From Tenuifilum thalassicum (GTDB lineage: Bacteria; Bacteroidota; Bacteroidia; Bacteroidales; Tenuifilaceae), in contig NZ_CP041345.1 of NCBI RefSeq assembly GCF_013265555.1, forward strand, positions 3,022,581 to 3,086,580: DNA of 64,000 bases, read 5' to 3'. Positions within the stretch are counted from its first letter, which is position 1, and the number at the start of each line of letters is the position of its first letter. The notes beneath the pieces are model-generated. The model searched no databases and was not told the origin of the DNA. It worked only from the letters and a program-made list of their open reading frames with translations. The translations under genes and the position numbers were made by a program. Shown piece by piece: positions 18,203 through 27,737 of the stretch.

Positions 18203-19225
18203 TTAGTCCTCTTTTGGGAAAATAGTTGCAGAAAAAGCTATTAGCTTTGAGTCTACTACTATCCTTTTGGCCTTATTCTTAGTATCCTCTTTTACATCAA
18301 CCTTAACACCTGCTTTTTGCGCTAGCTTAAGGGCTCCCATTTTAGCTAAATCGGCAAGTGTAATTTCTTTTGTGCTGGATTGTACATTCGGTTTTACAGC
18401 TCGGCTGCTTTGCATGGAAGCTACCATGGCAACATTTGGTTTTATTTGTAAATCTTCGTGTTTAACAATTGGGTTAATTGTTGGTTGTTTTGGATTTATT
18501 GGCCTAACAGAAAAATGCTCGTCAATACTTTTCTCTTTTGGATTCTCAATAACATATAAAGTTCTATCTGGCGAAATTTTATTCGGAGATTTTGAATCAG
18601 CAACCTTCATCTCGGTTTGAGCTGGACTATTATTTTCTTCAATAGTGATACTCTCATCTTTAGGAGCTATTTTAACTCCACCCGTTGGTTGATGTTCAGC
18701 AATTAAAGCCTCTTTGCTAAAATCAAGTATTAGCGTATTAACAAAAAGCCCAAAAAGTAAAATAGCTGCAGCGCTAGAAACACCTATAACAATCTTTTTG
18801 GTAATGCCCAAAACAAATTCACGCTTTAATCTTGATTTTTTGGGATATTCAATTTGTTCTGGAACTAACTTAGTAAACGCAAATTGCGATGAAAGCTGAG
18901 CAACCTTATCGTCGCTTTTTTTTAACTCGTTTAGTAGTTTTTTTTCTTCAAGAGTCAAATCATCTTCTAATTCAGCAATGCAAAGGTATTCTGCCTGCGA
19001 AATATCTGCATCCGATAAGTTTTCCGATTTTTTTAGATGATATTTTGATATTGGTAGCACCTCATCAGTAGCTTGTAACCTATAATCGGCAATACCATCA
19101 ACTTGGACTGCAATATCAGGATTTTGCAATAAAAAAGCCATGAGCTCTTCCCTTAGCTCTGGGCTAAGGTTTCCATCGATAAAGTCGATGACAAACATTT
19201 CGTAATTTTCCCTATTGATGGTCAT
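18203..19225 (-). CDS. Anti-sigma-like single-pass membrane protein
   Basis: 340 residues. The N-terminal ~150 residues are cytoplasmic and include FIDGNLSPELREELMAFLLQNPD, a pattern seen in Bacteroidota anti-sigma or zinc-finger-less regulators. One membrane helix lies at about 150-172 (VIGVSSAAAILLFGLFV). The rest is a low-complexity, proline/lysine-rich periplasmic part ending in an alpha/beta tail. It follows the ECF sigma gene by 6 bases. Function as the cognate anti-sigma factor is inferred from position and topology. Confidence 0.65.
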   Translation of the reverse strand: MTINRENYEMFVIDFIDGNLSPELREELMAFLLQNPDIAVQVDGIADYRLQATDEVLPISKYHLKKSENLSDADISQAEYLCIAELEDDLTLEEKKLLNELKKSDDKVAQLSSQFAFTKLVPEQIEYPKKSRLKREFVLGITKKIVIGVSSAAAILLFGLFVNTLILDFSKEALIAEHQPTGGVKIAPKDESITIEENNSPAQTEMKVADSKSPNKISPDRTLYVIENPKEKSIDEHFSVRPINPKQPTINPIVKHEDLQIKPNVAMVASMQSSRAVKPNVQSSTKEITLADLAKMGALKLAQKAGVKVDVKEDTKNKAKRIVVDSKLIAFSATIFPKED

Positions 19226-19231
19226 AGCTTC

Positions 19232-19717
19232 TTATATCAAGTTATCAATACTAACCAGCTGTTCTTTTAAAAACACTCTAGCCCTATAAATGTAAACCTT
19301 TACTTGCGACTCCGACAAACCGGTAATCTTACCAATCTCCTCGTACGAGTAGCCCTCGTAATCGCGCAAAAGCAAAACCGTTTTTTGCACTTCGGGGAGC
19401 TTATCAACGGCTCTATCAACTATTTCTTTTGCATCGGAGTAGCTGTTTGAGGTTGATGTTTCAAAAACTCCATCAGAGGCATACTCGTTTTTCCGTTTTT
19501 CCTTCCTAATAGTGTCTATTGCTGCATGATATGCCGAAGTAAACAAGTATGATTTAGCTTTATCAAATTCAACTTCTTTATGTCGTACCCAAAGCCTTTC
19601 AAAACAATCTTGGACAATATCCATGGCCAAGTCGGTATCCTTTAGCATTTTCAGTGCAAACCGATAAATGCCATCGGAGTATAAATCAACGCATTGGTTA
19701 TATTCACTAGCGGTCAT
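19232..19717 (-). CDS. ECF-type RNA polymerase sigma factor
   Basis: 161 residues, normal for the group. Region 2 is FALKMLKDTDLAMDIVQDCFERLWVRH, with the region 2.4 stretch KAKSYLFTSAYHAAIDTIRKEKR. Region 4 is LPEVQKTVLLLRDYEGYSYEEIGKITGLSESQVKVYIYRAR, a clear helix-turn-helix. It heads a minus-strand unit with an anti-sigma-like protein and an outer-membrane barrel protein, and probably drives its own promoter at 19751-19776. Confidence 0.93.
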   Translation of the reverse strand: MTASEYNQCVDLYSDGIYRFALKMLKDTDLAMDIVQDCFERLWVRHKEVEFDKAKSYLFTSAYHAAIDTIRKEKRKNEYASDGVFETSTSNSYSDAKEIVDRAVDKLPEVQKTVLLLRDYEGYSYEEIGKITGLSESQVKVYIYRARVFLKEQLVSIDNLI

Positions 19718-19750
19718 AAACCGTTACTATTATCGAAATTCTAAAAGTAT

Positions 19751-19776
19751 GACGCCCCAACAAAACAAAAGTTACA
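19751..19776 (-). promoter_or_regulatory. ECF-type promoter before the sigma factor gene
   Basis: The minus strand reads TGTAAC, 16 bases, CGTC, ending 34 bases before the sigma start codon. The pattern resembles -35 TGTAAC / -10 CGTC promoters of other ECF groups and is repeated at 18173-18198, which supports autoregulation. Confidence 0.65.
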
Positions 19777-19826
19777 CCAAAAATTACAAAATGTTCTTTT
19801 TTTAGTGTTTCCTTTTCTAAAACGAT

Positions 19827-19842
19827 GACTACCTTTGTAGTC
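19827..19842 (+). promoter_or_regulatory. purD promoter -7 element inside a short palindrome
   Basis: TACCTTTG (19830-19837) is an exact TAnnTTTG match. It is embedded in GACTAC-CTTT-GTAGTC, a perfect 6-base inverted repeat. It lies 14 bases before the purD ATG, so the leader would be very short. The palindrome could be an operator or simply a promoter variant. Confidence 0.5.
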
Positions 19843-19855
19843 AAAGTGTTAAAAG

Positions 19856-21157
19856 ATGGATAAAAAGATAAATGTTCTGCTCATAGGTTCTGGCGGTAGA
19901 GAAAACGCTCTAGCCCTAAAAATTTCGCAAAGCAAGTTACTTAATAAACTATTTATTGCACCTGGAAACCCAGGAACCTCAGAACTTGGCGAAAACGTCA
20001 ACCTAAACCCTTTGAATTTTGACGAAATTAAAAATTTCTGCCTAGAAAAAGAGATTGGTTTACTCGTGGTAGGCCCTGAAGAGCCACTGGTGAAAGGGCT
20101 GCACGATGCGTTTATAACCGACAGCAAGGTCAGCCATATTCCTGTTATAGGACCACAGCAAAGGGGAGCCATGCTTGAAGGAAGCAAGGATTTTGCCAAA
20201 GCCTTTATGAGCAAACATGGCATACTAACAGCACGATATGCAACTTTTACACACGACAGCTTTGAGGAAGCCACAACCTTCCTTAAAGAGATGGAACCAC
20301 CCTATGTACTAAAGGCCGATGGATTGGCTGCTGGGAAAGGTGTTGTAATTCTAAATTCATACGATGAGGCGTGCCAAACACTTCAGGAGTTCTTTGCTGG
20401 CAAGTTTGGCGAGGCAAGCCAGAAAGTAGTGATTGAAGAATATCTATGTGGAATAGAACTTTCGGTTTTCGTTCTAACCGATGGCAATTCATATGTAGTT
20501 CTCCCCGAAGCAAAAGATTATAAACGAATTGGCGAAGGCGACACCGGTCCTAATACTGGAGGCATGGGAGCTGTATCACCTGTACCTTTTGCCTCGGCCG
20601 AATTTATGGAAAAGGTTGAAAACCGAATAATAAAACCAACTGTTTCGGGCCTAAAAGCCGACGGAATTCCTTATAAAGGATTTATCTTTATTGGACTAAT
20701 GAATGTGAACGGAAATCCATATGTAATTGAGTACAACGTTCGTATGGGCGACCCCGAAACAGAGGTGGTTATGCCTCGAATTAAATCGGACTTACTTGAA
20801 ATGCTAATGGCTTGTGCCAATGAAAATCTATCAAACTATAAAATCGACATCAACCCAAACACAGCCACAACGGTTATTGTGGTGTCGGGTGGTTATCCTG
20901 GAACATACGAAAAAGGGAAAGAGATAACGCTTCCGAACAACCTACCAGAAAATAGCATACTTTACCACGCAGGTACTGCAATTAGGGATAATAAGCTAGT
21001 TACCTCAGGGGGTAGAGTTTTTGCCTGCACAGCATTAGGAGCAAATATGGACGAAGCGCTTAAAAAATCCTATGAGCTGGCCGAAGGCGTCGGCTTTGAT
21101 AAGAAATATTTTAGGCGCGATATTGGTAAAGATTTGAAATTATACCAAAACAGGTAG
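19856..21157 (+). CDS. purD: Phosphoribosylamine--glycine ligase (GARS)
   Basis: 433 residues. The N-domain starts INVLLIGSGGRENALALKIS, the family's GSGGREHA-type motif. The ATP-grasp core has PYVLKADGLAAGKGV and the metal site EYNVRMGDPETEVVMPR. It joins glycine to 5-phosphoribosylamine with ATP, the second step of IMP synthesis, in the cytoplasm. Length is close to the usual ~425. A DUF6427 gene follows 3 bases later on the same strand. Confidence 0.97.
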   Translation: MDKKINVLLIGSGGRENALALKISQSKLLNKLFIAPGNPGTSELGENVNLNPLNFDEIKNFCLEKEIGLLVVGPEEPLVKGLHDAFITDSKVSHIPVIGPQQRGAMLEGSKDFAKAFMSKHGILTARYATFTHDSFEEATTFLKEMEPPYVLKADGLAAGKGVVILNSYDEACQTLQEFFAGKFGEASQKVVIEEYLCGIELSVFVLTDGNSYVVLPEAKDYKRIGEGDTGPNTGGMGAVSPVPFASAEFMEKVENRIIKPTVSGLKADGIPYKGFIFIGLMNVNGNPYVIEYNVRMGDPETEVVMPRIKSDLLEMLMACANENLSNYKIDINPNTATTVIVVSGGYPGTYEKGKEITLPNNLPENSILYHAGTAIRDNKLVTSGGRVFACTALGANMDEALKKSYELAEGVGFDKKYFRRDIGKDLKLYQNR

Positions 21158-21160
21158 TAC

Positions 21161-22156
21161 ATGCTATTAAAAAGTATTCAACGTAACTCATTTGGAGTAA
21201 TTTTTTTAGTTCTTATTGCCATTGGTTTAGTTTGGACAAACACATTGCTAGGCAATTTTCCTACCTATCGTTTTCTGTTCGATAGCTTCCCAATGCCACT
21301 TTACAAACCCATTTCCGACTTTTTTGGGAAGCATCAGCTTTGGTCAAATTTACTATCACTTTTTCTTTTTCTTATTTCTGGCTTTTATCTTTTAAACCTA
21401 AACACCAAGCATATCATTACAAAATCGCGTAACTATTTTCCATTGATTTTTTTCTTATTCTTTTCTGCAGCATTTATTCCGATACAAAGGCTAAACCCAG
21501 GTATTTTTACCTTACTCTTTATTCTTCTTAGCATCGATCACCTGCTATCAATCTATCAGAAGCAAAATGCTCTTGATAACATTTTCCGAGCAGGTTTGTC
21601 GATTGGCATAGCAACGCTTTTTTACCCATCCGCTGTAGTAGTCGCCGTTTGGGCAGTAATTGCACTGTTGGTACTAAGAGCATTTAGGCCTAGAGAAATG
21701 TTTGTACTTTTTGTTTCCTTTACAGTTCCCTGGCTGCTATACATGAGCTATCTATTTATCATTAATGATGATATTTGGGCACCCTACCACACACTAATAG
21801 TAAACCTTTTCACCGAACAAAAAAGTGATGTCGACCAGCTACTACCCATCCTATTCTTTAGCTTTATGGCAATTACCCTTTTGGTTTCAATTCTTAATGT
21901 ATTTCCAAGGCTTACCTTTCAAAAAATTGTTATCCGACGTTACTTTTCAGTTCTACTTTATTTAATGCTTATCGGGGTAGCATCATTTTTATTGATACCT
22001 GGCATAACCTACGATTTCTTTTACATTATTTCCATTCCAACGGCATACATACTATCATCTTATTTTAACGAGGCTAAATCGAACTTTTGGAATGAGCTGC
22101 TACTCTGGTTACCTATACTTGGTGCAGTACTAATTCAAATCATACTAATCATTTAA
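21161..22156 (+). CDS. DUF6427 family multi-pass membrane protein
   Basis: 331 residues with about nine hydrophobic helices. It starts MLLKSIQRNSFGVIFLVLIAIGL, and the helices run to the C-terminus. It resembles the DUF6427 family found only in Bacteroidota, whose role is unknown. The conserved Arg/Asn near the front (IQRNSF, YRFLFDSFPMPLY) and the later IQRLNPG are the most striking polar residues. It lies in a run purD - this gene - exonuclease - yccF and is likely co-transcribed. Confidence 0.75.
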   Translation: MLLKSIQRNSFGVIFLVLIAIGLVWTNTLLGNFPTYRFLFDSFPMPLYKPISDFFGKHQLWSNLLSLFLFLISGFYLLNLNTKHIITKSRNYFPLIFFLFFSAAFIPIQRLNPGIFTLLFILLSIDHLLSIYQKQNALDNIFRAGLSIGIATLFYPSAVVVAVWAVIALLVLRAFRPREMFVLFVSFTVPWLLYMSYLFIINDDIWAPYHTLIVNLFTEQKSDVDQLLPILFFSFMAITLLVSILNVFPRLTFQKIVIRRYFSVLLYLMLIGVASFLLIPGITYDFFYIISIPTAYILSSYFNEAKSNFWNELLLWLPILGAVLIQIILII

Positions 22157-22167
22157 ATCACCTTAAA

Positions 22168-22680
22168 TTGAAATACGCCATTATTGACATAGAAACATCA
22201 GGCGGTAGCTGGCAACGTGACCGAATAACTGAAATCGCAATTTACATTCACGATGGTAATCAAATAACCAATGAATTTACATCGCTAGTTAACCCTGAGA
22301 CATCTATTCCATACTACATTACAAAGCTTACTGGAATAACAAATGAAATGGTGGCAGATGCTCCAAAATTCTACGAAATTGCTCGCGATGTTGTGCTTCT
22401 TACTGAGGGATGCACCTTTGTCGCCCATAATGCGCCATTCGATTACCGATTTATACAAGCGGAATTCAAGCGCTTAGGCTACGATTATCATCGAAATGTT
22501 TTATGTACCGTAAAGCTTAGCAGAAAAGCATTTCCAGGCCACAAATCTTATAGCCTTGGAAACATTTGCAGCAACCTCGGAATTGAAATTGAGAGCAGGC
22601 ACCGTGCTGCTGGCGATGCACTGGCTACCGTTAAGCTTTTTGAAAGAATCCTTAACGAGACTAACCTATTAATTGATTAA
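22168..22680 (+). CDS. DnaQ-like DEDDh 3'-5' exonuclease
   Basis: 170 residues from a TTG start; no in-frame ATG lies between the previous stop and the first motif, so a TTG start is the best choice. Exo I is IIDIETSGG (Asp, Glu), Exo II is FVAHNAPFDYRF (Asp), and Exo III is HRAAGDAL (His, Asp), which places it in the DEDDh group with the DNA polymerase III epsilon proofreading subunit. It has no helicase or GIY-YIG extension. It may be a repair exonuclease or a stand-alone epsilon-like subunit. Confidence 0.88.
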   Translation: MKYAIIDIETSGGSWQRDRITEIAIYIHDGNQITNEFTSLVNPETSIPYYITKLTGITNEMVADAPKFYEIARDVVLLTEGCTFVAHNAPFDYRFIQAEFKRLGYDYHRNVLCTVKLSRKAFPGHKSYSLGNICSNLGIEIESRHRAAGDALATVKLFERILNETNLLID

Positions 22681-22704
22681 CTTACAAGCAATAGCAAAAT
22701 TTAA

Positions 22705-23073
22705 ATGAGAATACTTGGTAATATAATATGGCTTATTTTTGGTGGAATAGTCATTGCCCTTGAATATTTTATCTCAAGTTTTATTCTGATAATCACCATT
22801 ATAGGAATACCTTTTGGCTTACAGACATTAAAACTTGGGATACTAGCGCTTTGGCCTTTTGGCACTGAGATAAAATCAAACCCCAGCTCCACAGGTTGCC
22901 TTTCTACCATCATGAATATTTTATGGATTCTGGTAGGAGGTATATGGATTAGCTTATCGCATTTGCTTTTTGGTATTTTACTGGCAATAACAATTATTGG
23001 CATTCCCTTTGCCAAACAGCATTTTAAGTTAGCCAGCTTGGCCCTTACTCCTTTTGGGAAGGTACCTGTTTAA
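22705..23073 (+). CDS. YccF domain inner-membrane protein
   Basis: 122 residues made of two similar halves. Each half has a membrane hairpin and an IGIPFG/IGIPFAKQ motif (IITIIGIPFGLQTLKLGILALWPFG and ITIIGIPFAKQHFKLASLALTPFG), the mark of the YccF family. Function is unknown; the family occurs widely in inner membranes. It starts 24 bases after the exonuclease gene. Confidence 0.85.
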   Translation: MRILGNIIWLIFGGIVIALEYFISSFILIITIIGIPFGLQTLKLGILALWPFGTEIKSNPSSTGCLSTIMNILWILVGGIWISLSHLLFGILLAITIIGIPFAKQHFKLASLALTPFGKVPV

Positions 23074-23102
23074 TAGTTTAAGCAGCTAGCAATGCCAGCA
23101 GC

Positions 23103-23945
23103 TTAACCTTGCATTTCATTAAGCATTTTTATTTCCTTTGGCCAAAGCGAATCGTCGGGAGTTTCAAGTATTAAAGGAATTCCATCGAATCGAGAATCGG
23201 ACATGATTAGCTGGAAAGGTTCTAGGCCTAACGTTCCTTTTCCTAAATTCTCGTGCCTATCGACTCTGCTACCCAAATCCTTCTTAGAGTCGTTTAGGTG
23301 CATTCCCTTTAAATATTTAAAGCCAATGACCTTATCGAAATGCAAAAAAGTTTTTTCAAAAGCTTCGGGAGTCGATATATCGTAACCTGCAGCAAATGCA
23401 TGGCAAGTGTCAATACAAACGCCAACACGCGATTTATCCTCAACAAGGTCGATTATAAATGCAATTTGCTCAAAGGTAAAACCAAGGTTACTACCCTGCC
23501 CCGCTGTATTTTCAATCACTGCAGTAACACCTTGAGTGCGCTCTAGTGCCATGTTAATTGATTCGGCAATTAGCTTTAAACACTCTTCCTCTGAAATCTT
23601 CTTTAAGTGACTGCCAGGATGGAAGTTTAACCTATCGAGGCTAAGCTGCTGGCAGCGAAGCATCTCATCAAAGAAAGCATTACGCGATTTTTCTAATGCT
23701 TCCTTGTCAGGATTCCCTAGATTTATCAAATAGCTATCGTGAGGTAGTATTTGTGCGGGTGTGTACCCGAACTCATCGCAATTCTTTTTAAAAGCATCAA
23801 TACTTTTACCAGTCAAAGGTGGAGCCACCCACTGACGCTGATTCTTGGTAAACAGGGCAAAACCTGTTGCACCAATTTTACTCGCATTTAGGGGTGCATT
23901 CTCAACACCACCTGCTGCGCTAACATGTGCACCAATAAACTTCAT
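23103..23945 (-). CDS. nfo: Deoxyribonuclease IV (endonuclease IV, AP endonuclease)
   Basis: 280 residues, the family length. It is a TIM barrel with metal ligands in [56 protein letters not shown] and the last ILETP. All three signature regions of the AP endonuclease 2 family are intact. It cuts 5' of abasic sites using three zinc ions in base excision repair. The gene is convergent with yccF and divergent from the small gene at 24037. Confidence 0.96.
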   Translation of the reverse strand: MKFIGAHVSAAGGVENAPLNASKIGATGFALFTKNQRQWVAPPLTGKSIDAFKKNCDEFGYTPAQILPHDSYLINLGNPDKEALEKSRNAFFDEMLRCQQLSLDRLNFHPGSHLKKISEEECLKLIAESINMALERTQGVTAVIENTAGQGSNLGFTFEQIAFIIDLVEDKSRVGVCIDTCHAFAAGYDISTPEAFEKTFLHFDKVIGFKYLKGMHLNDSKKDLGSRVDRHENLGKGTLGLEPFQLIMSDSRFDGIPLILETPDDSLWPKEIKMLNEMQG

Positions 23946-24036
23946 CGCTCTATCAATTGAAAAAAGTAAACTAATTCTGTAAATTTACATAATTAACAAA
24001 GAGTTTGCCCCATCGTTCACTATATTTGTAAAAATA

Positions 24037-24396
24037 ATGCCTCATATGGAAAACATAACTGGAAAATGGACATTTAACGAAGAGTTTGAATGTGGTACCG
24101 ATAAAGGATTTGCCTACCTTGAACAAAATGGAGAAAGAGTGGTTGGATACTTAGAATATGAGGAGTGCATCGAGGATGAATCCCCATTTATGGTTCGGCA
24201 GATGGTTGAAGGAACAATAAAAGGGAACAAGATATACTTAAAAGGTGTAGAGGTGCTATCGCCCGAAGGAGAGCCGTTACCCAACTATAATCTCGATACT
24301 CTTGAAGGCACTTATACTCATGAGAAAAAAATTGTTGGACACAGCTACGATTCCGAAGATATTTGTGGCGTTTTTGTAATGAGTCGAGAGGAATAA
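24037..24396 (+). CDS. Conserved small hypothetical protein
   Basis: 119 residues, acidic, with no signal peptide or membrane segment. Beta-rich, with a lipocalin-like opening (ITGKWTFNEEFECGTDKGFAYLEQNGERVVGYLEY) and alternating strands (VEGTIKGNKIYLKG, LEGTYTHEKKIVGHS) that resemble a small calycin-like barrel. I do not recognise a family. A TATATTTG promoter element (24021-24028) sits just upstream, which supports a real gene. A second ATG at codon 4 is an alternative start. Confidence 0.7.
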   Translation: MPHMENITGKWTFNEEFECGTDKGFAYLEQNGERVVGYLEYEECIEDESPFMVRQMVEGTIKGNKIYLKGVEVLSPEGEPLPNYNLDTLEGTYTHEKKIVGHSYDSEDICGVFVMSREE

Positions 24397-24491
24397 TTAA
24401 GGTTTAACAACTAAAAACGAATTAAGAAATTCTTGAATAAGAATCAGTTTGGTAGCTATCAATACATACAAATTAAACAATTATTAATTAC

Positions 24492-24941
24492 ATGCCAAAG
24501 ATACGACTAACAAAGGAGTTCCGTTTTGAGATGGCACATGCGCTTGAAGGTTACGATGGACTTTGTAAGCACATGCATGGTCACTCATATATTTTCACCG
24601 TAACTATTATTGGGGAACCAATAAATACCCCTGGCCATCCAAAACTTGGAATGGTTATGGATTTTGGGGAGCTTAAACGTATTGTTAATCCGCTTATTGT
24701 TGACCGCTTTGACCATGCAGTTGCAGTTATGGCCAATACCCCCACTCACAAAAAGCTAATAGAGGTTGGTTTTAATAGAATTGAGGCATTGCCTTTCCAA
24801 CCCACATGCGAAAATCTTATTTACTACTTTGCGGAAATTATATCAAGCAAGCTACCCGATTCGGTAAAGCTACATCATCTTAAACTGAATGAAACTGCCA
24901 CCTCATATGCAGAGTGGTATGCTTCCGACAACAACGATTAG
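24492..24941 (+). CDS. queD: 6-carboxytetrahydropterin synthase (QueD)
   Basis: 149 residues. Zinc ligands are the His in FEMAHAL and the two His of HGHSY. The C-x3-HGH motif (CKHMHGH) assigns it to the QueD group rather than the eukaryote-type pyruvoyl-tetrahydropterin synthase. The catalytic Asp/His of RFDHAV and the Glu of LNETATSYAEW are present. It converts dihydroneopterin triphosphate to 6-carboxytetrahydropterin in queuosine/preQ1 synthesis. No other queuosine gene is in the window. It precedes polA by 24 bases. Confidence 0.9.
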   Translation: MPKIRLTKEFRFEMAHALEGYDGLCKHMHGHSYIFTVTIIGEPINTPGHPKLGMVMDFGELKRIVNPLIVDRFDHAVAVMANTPTHKKLIEVGFNRIEALPFQPTCENLIYYFAEIISSKLPDSVKLHHLKLNETATSYAEWYASDNND

Positions 24942-24965
24942 TGTAACGTTAAACAATTAGGATTC

Positions 24966-27737
24966 ATGAAAAAACGCCTGCTACTCCTCGATGCCTACGC
25001 CCTTATATACAGAGCTTACTATGCTTTTATTAATCGGCCCATGCGAAATAGCAAGGGGCTAAATACTTCGGCCATTTATGGTTTTATTCGGGCTACGCTC
25101 GATGCCATAAAGAAATTTGAACCAACCCATGTGGCAGTAGCGTTTGATGTATCAGGAAAAACATTCCGAAACGACATTTATCCCGAATATAAAGCACAGC
25201 GAGAGGAAACACCCGAAGATATTAAAACTTCGGTTCCGATAATTAAAAACCTACTTGAAGCATTTAACATTCCAATTATTGAGAAAGAAGGTTTTGAAGC
25301 CGATGATATTATTGGCACGATTGCAACAAAGGCAAATCCCGATGAGTTTGAGGTGATAATGATGACACCCGACAAGGATTACGGCCAGCTCCTTCGTGAT
25401 AACGTAATAATGGCTAAACCTGCTCGCAGCGGTAACGATATGGAAATAGTTACCGCAAAAGAGTTTTGTGAAAAGTATGACATACAAAAACCCGAACAAT
25501 TTATTGATATCCTTGCATTGTGGGGAGATGTTTCTGATAATATCAAAGGTGTAAACAAGGTTGGGGAGAAAACTGCGGCCAAGCTAATCTCGCAATATGG
25601 CAGTATCGACAACTTACTCCAGAATATAGATAAGTTAAGCCCCTCGCAGAAAAAGAATTTTGAAGAGGCCCGCGACCTAATCCCACTTAACAAGAAACTG
25701 GTGAGTATAGTTACCGATATCGACTTAAAATTAGATATTGATAACGACTTAAAGGTTAGTCCACCCAAAACCGAAGAGCTAATTCCTCTGCTGGAAGAAC
25801 TTGAATTTAGAACGCTACTAAAAGAGTTTGGAGCATCAAAGAGAAAAGAGCAAGGCCAATACGTTCAGGGCTCACTCTTTGACATGCCAGCAAATAAACC
25901 CGAAAGACCAACCTTCAACCTTAAAACCATTGATGACTTTGATGTAGACTATCGCATAGCAAAGAGCAGAGATGACCGCGCAAAGCTCATCGATGAGCTT
26001 AAACAATGCCAAGAGTTTGCATTTGACACCGAAACAACTGGGCTCGACCCAATCTCGGCTGAACTTGTAGGCCTATCGTTTGCTATTAAGACCAATAAAG
26101 CATGGTGGGTATCAGTACCCAAAAATCAGGACGAGGCAAAAAGCATCGTTCAGGAGTTTGCAGAGGTTTTTGCCAACCACAACATTGGTAAAATTGGACA
26201 AAACATTAAGTTCGACATGCAGGTTCTACTCAATTATGACATCGAAATAAAAGGGAAGCTTTTTGATACCATGCTTGCCCACTACCTGCTGGAACCCGAT
26301 GCAAGGCATAATCTCGATTACCTTTCGGAAATCTACTTAAACTATAAACCCATTAGCATTGAGGAGCTAATTGGCAAAAAGGGGAAATCGCAAGGCAATA
26401 TGCGTAACGTTGACCCTGAACTAATAACCCGTTATGCCTGCGAGGACGCCGATTTAGCCTATCAGCTTAAACAGGTACTTTTTGAAAAATTACAGGGACA
26501 AGGCCTAACGGAACTTTACTTTAAACTTGAAGAACCGCTAATTGAGGTTCTAACCCACATGGAACGAAATGGCGTTACTCTCGATTCCCAAAGCCTTAAG
26601 GAGTATGGTGAAATGCTCTCAAAGCAGCTGGTAGAGCTAGAGAAAGAAATTAGAAATATGGCTGGCGTCCCCGATTTGAATATCTCATCGCCAAAACAGC
26701 TCGGTGAGGTGCTTTTTGATAAGCTAAAAATTGCTACTGATGCCAAGCTAACCAAAACAAAACAGTATTCAACAAACGAGGAAGAACTTCAAAAATATAT
26801 CGACAAGCACCCTATTGTTTCAAAAATTTTAGAATTTAGGGGGATTAAAAAACTTCTATCAACATATATAGAGACCCTACCCTTACTTGTAAACAAGAAA
26901 ACTGGAAAAATTCACACCTCGTTTAACCAGGCAGTTGCCTCCACCGGTCGATTAAGTTCAAATAATCCGAATCTTCAAAACATTCCGATACGCGATGAAA
27001 ATGGCCGTGAAATAAGAAAAGCATTTATTCCATCGTCAGAAGAACACCTACTACTATCGGCCGATTACTCTCAAATTGAGCTTCGGCTTATGGCCCACAT
27101 GAGCAACGACCAAATAATGCTTGAGGCTTTTGAAAAGGGAGAGGATATTCATGCTGCAACTGCGGCAAAAATTTTCAAAGTTCCATTAAATGAGGTTACC
27201 CGCGAACAACGCAGCAAGGCCAAAACGGCAAACTTTGGCATGATATACGGCATCTCAGCCTTTGGCCTATCGCAACGGTTAGGCATCTCAAGAACCGAAG
27301 CCAAGGAGCTAATTGATGGCTACTTTGATACCTATAAGGGAGTTAAGGCCTACATGGACCAGTGTGTTGCAGAGGCCAGGGAACGCGGATTTGTTGAAAC
27401 GATTTTTGGGCGGAAGCGTTTCCTTCCCGATATAAACTCGAACAATCAGGTTGTGCGAGGTCTTGCTGAACGAAACGCTATAAACGCACCAATTCAGGGC
27501 TCGGCTGCCGATATCATTAAGATGGCCATGATTAATGTTCACCGTGAGATTATCAGTAGAAAATTAAAATCAAAAATGATAATCCAGGTTCACGACGAAC
27601 TCGTATTCGACGTTTATAAACCTGAACTTGATGAGGTAAAAGAAGTAGTAAAAAGGTGCATGGAAGGAGCCGCAAGTTTAAAAGTGCCGTTAGAGGTAGA
27701 TATGGGAATAGGCAACAACTGGCTTGAAGCTCACTAA
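24966..27737 (+). CDS. polA: DNA polymerase I
   Basis: 923 residues with all three domains. The 5' nuclease domain (about 1-290) starts LLLLDAYALIYRAYYAF. The 3'-5' proofreading domain (about 335-510) has Asp354 in FDTETTGLDP, and its other acidic residues appear kept. The polymerase domain follows with Asp700 in motif A (DYSQIELRLM), the O-helix RSKAKTANFGMIYG and motif C VHDEL. It fills gaps in repair and removes Okazaki primers. Its stop overlaps the stop of the convergent dus gene by 4 bases. Confidence 0.98.
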   Translation: MKKRLLLLDAYALIYRAYYAFINRPMRNSKGLNTSAIYGFIRATLDAIKKFEPTHVAVAFDVSGKTFRNDIYPEYKAQREETPEDIKTSVPIIKNLLEAFNIPIIEKEGFEADDIIGTIATKANPDEFEVIMMTPDKDYGQLLRDNVIMAKPARSGNDMEIVTAKEFCEKYDIQKPEQFIDILALWGDVSDNIKGVNKVGEKTAAKLISQYGSIDNLLQNIDKLSPSQKKNFEEARDLIPLNKKLVSIVTDIDLKLDIDNDLKVSPPKTEELIPLLEELEFRTLLKEFGASKRKEQGQYVQGSLFDMPANKPERPTFNLKTIDDFDVDYRIAKSRDDRAKLIDELKQCQEFAFDTETTGLDPISAELVGLSFAIKTNKAWWVSVPKNQDEAKSIVQEFAEVFANHNIGKIGQNIKFDMQVLLNYDIEIKGKLFDTMLAHYLLEPDARHNLDYLSEIYLNYKPISIEELIGKKGKSQGNMRNVDPELITRYACEDADLAYQLKQVLFEKLQGQGLTELYFKLEEPLIEVLTHMERNGVTLDSQSLKEYGEMLSKQLVELEKEIRNMAGVPDLNISSPKQLGEVLFDKLKIATDAKLTKTKQYSTNEEELQKYIDKHPIVSKILEFRGIKKLLSTYIETLPLLVNKKTGKIHTSFNQAVASTGRLSSNNPNLQNIPIRDENGREIRKAFIPSSEEHLLLSADYSQIELRLMAHMSNDQIMLEAFEKGEDIHAATAAKIFKVPLNEVTREQRSKAKTANFGMIYGISAFGLSQRLGISRTEAKELIDGYFDTYKGVKAYMDQCVAEARERGFVETIFGRKRFLPDINSNNQVVRGLAERNAINAPIQGSAADIIKMAMINVHREIISRKLKSKMIIQVHDELVFDVYKPELDEVKEVVKRCMEGAASLKVPLEVDMGIGNNWLEAH

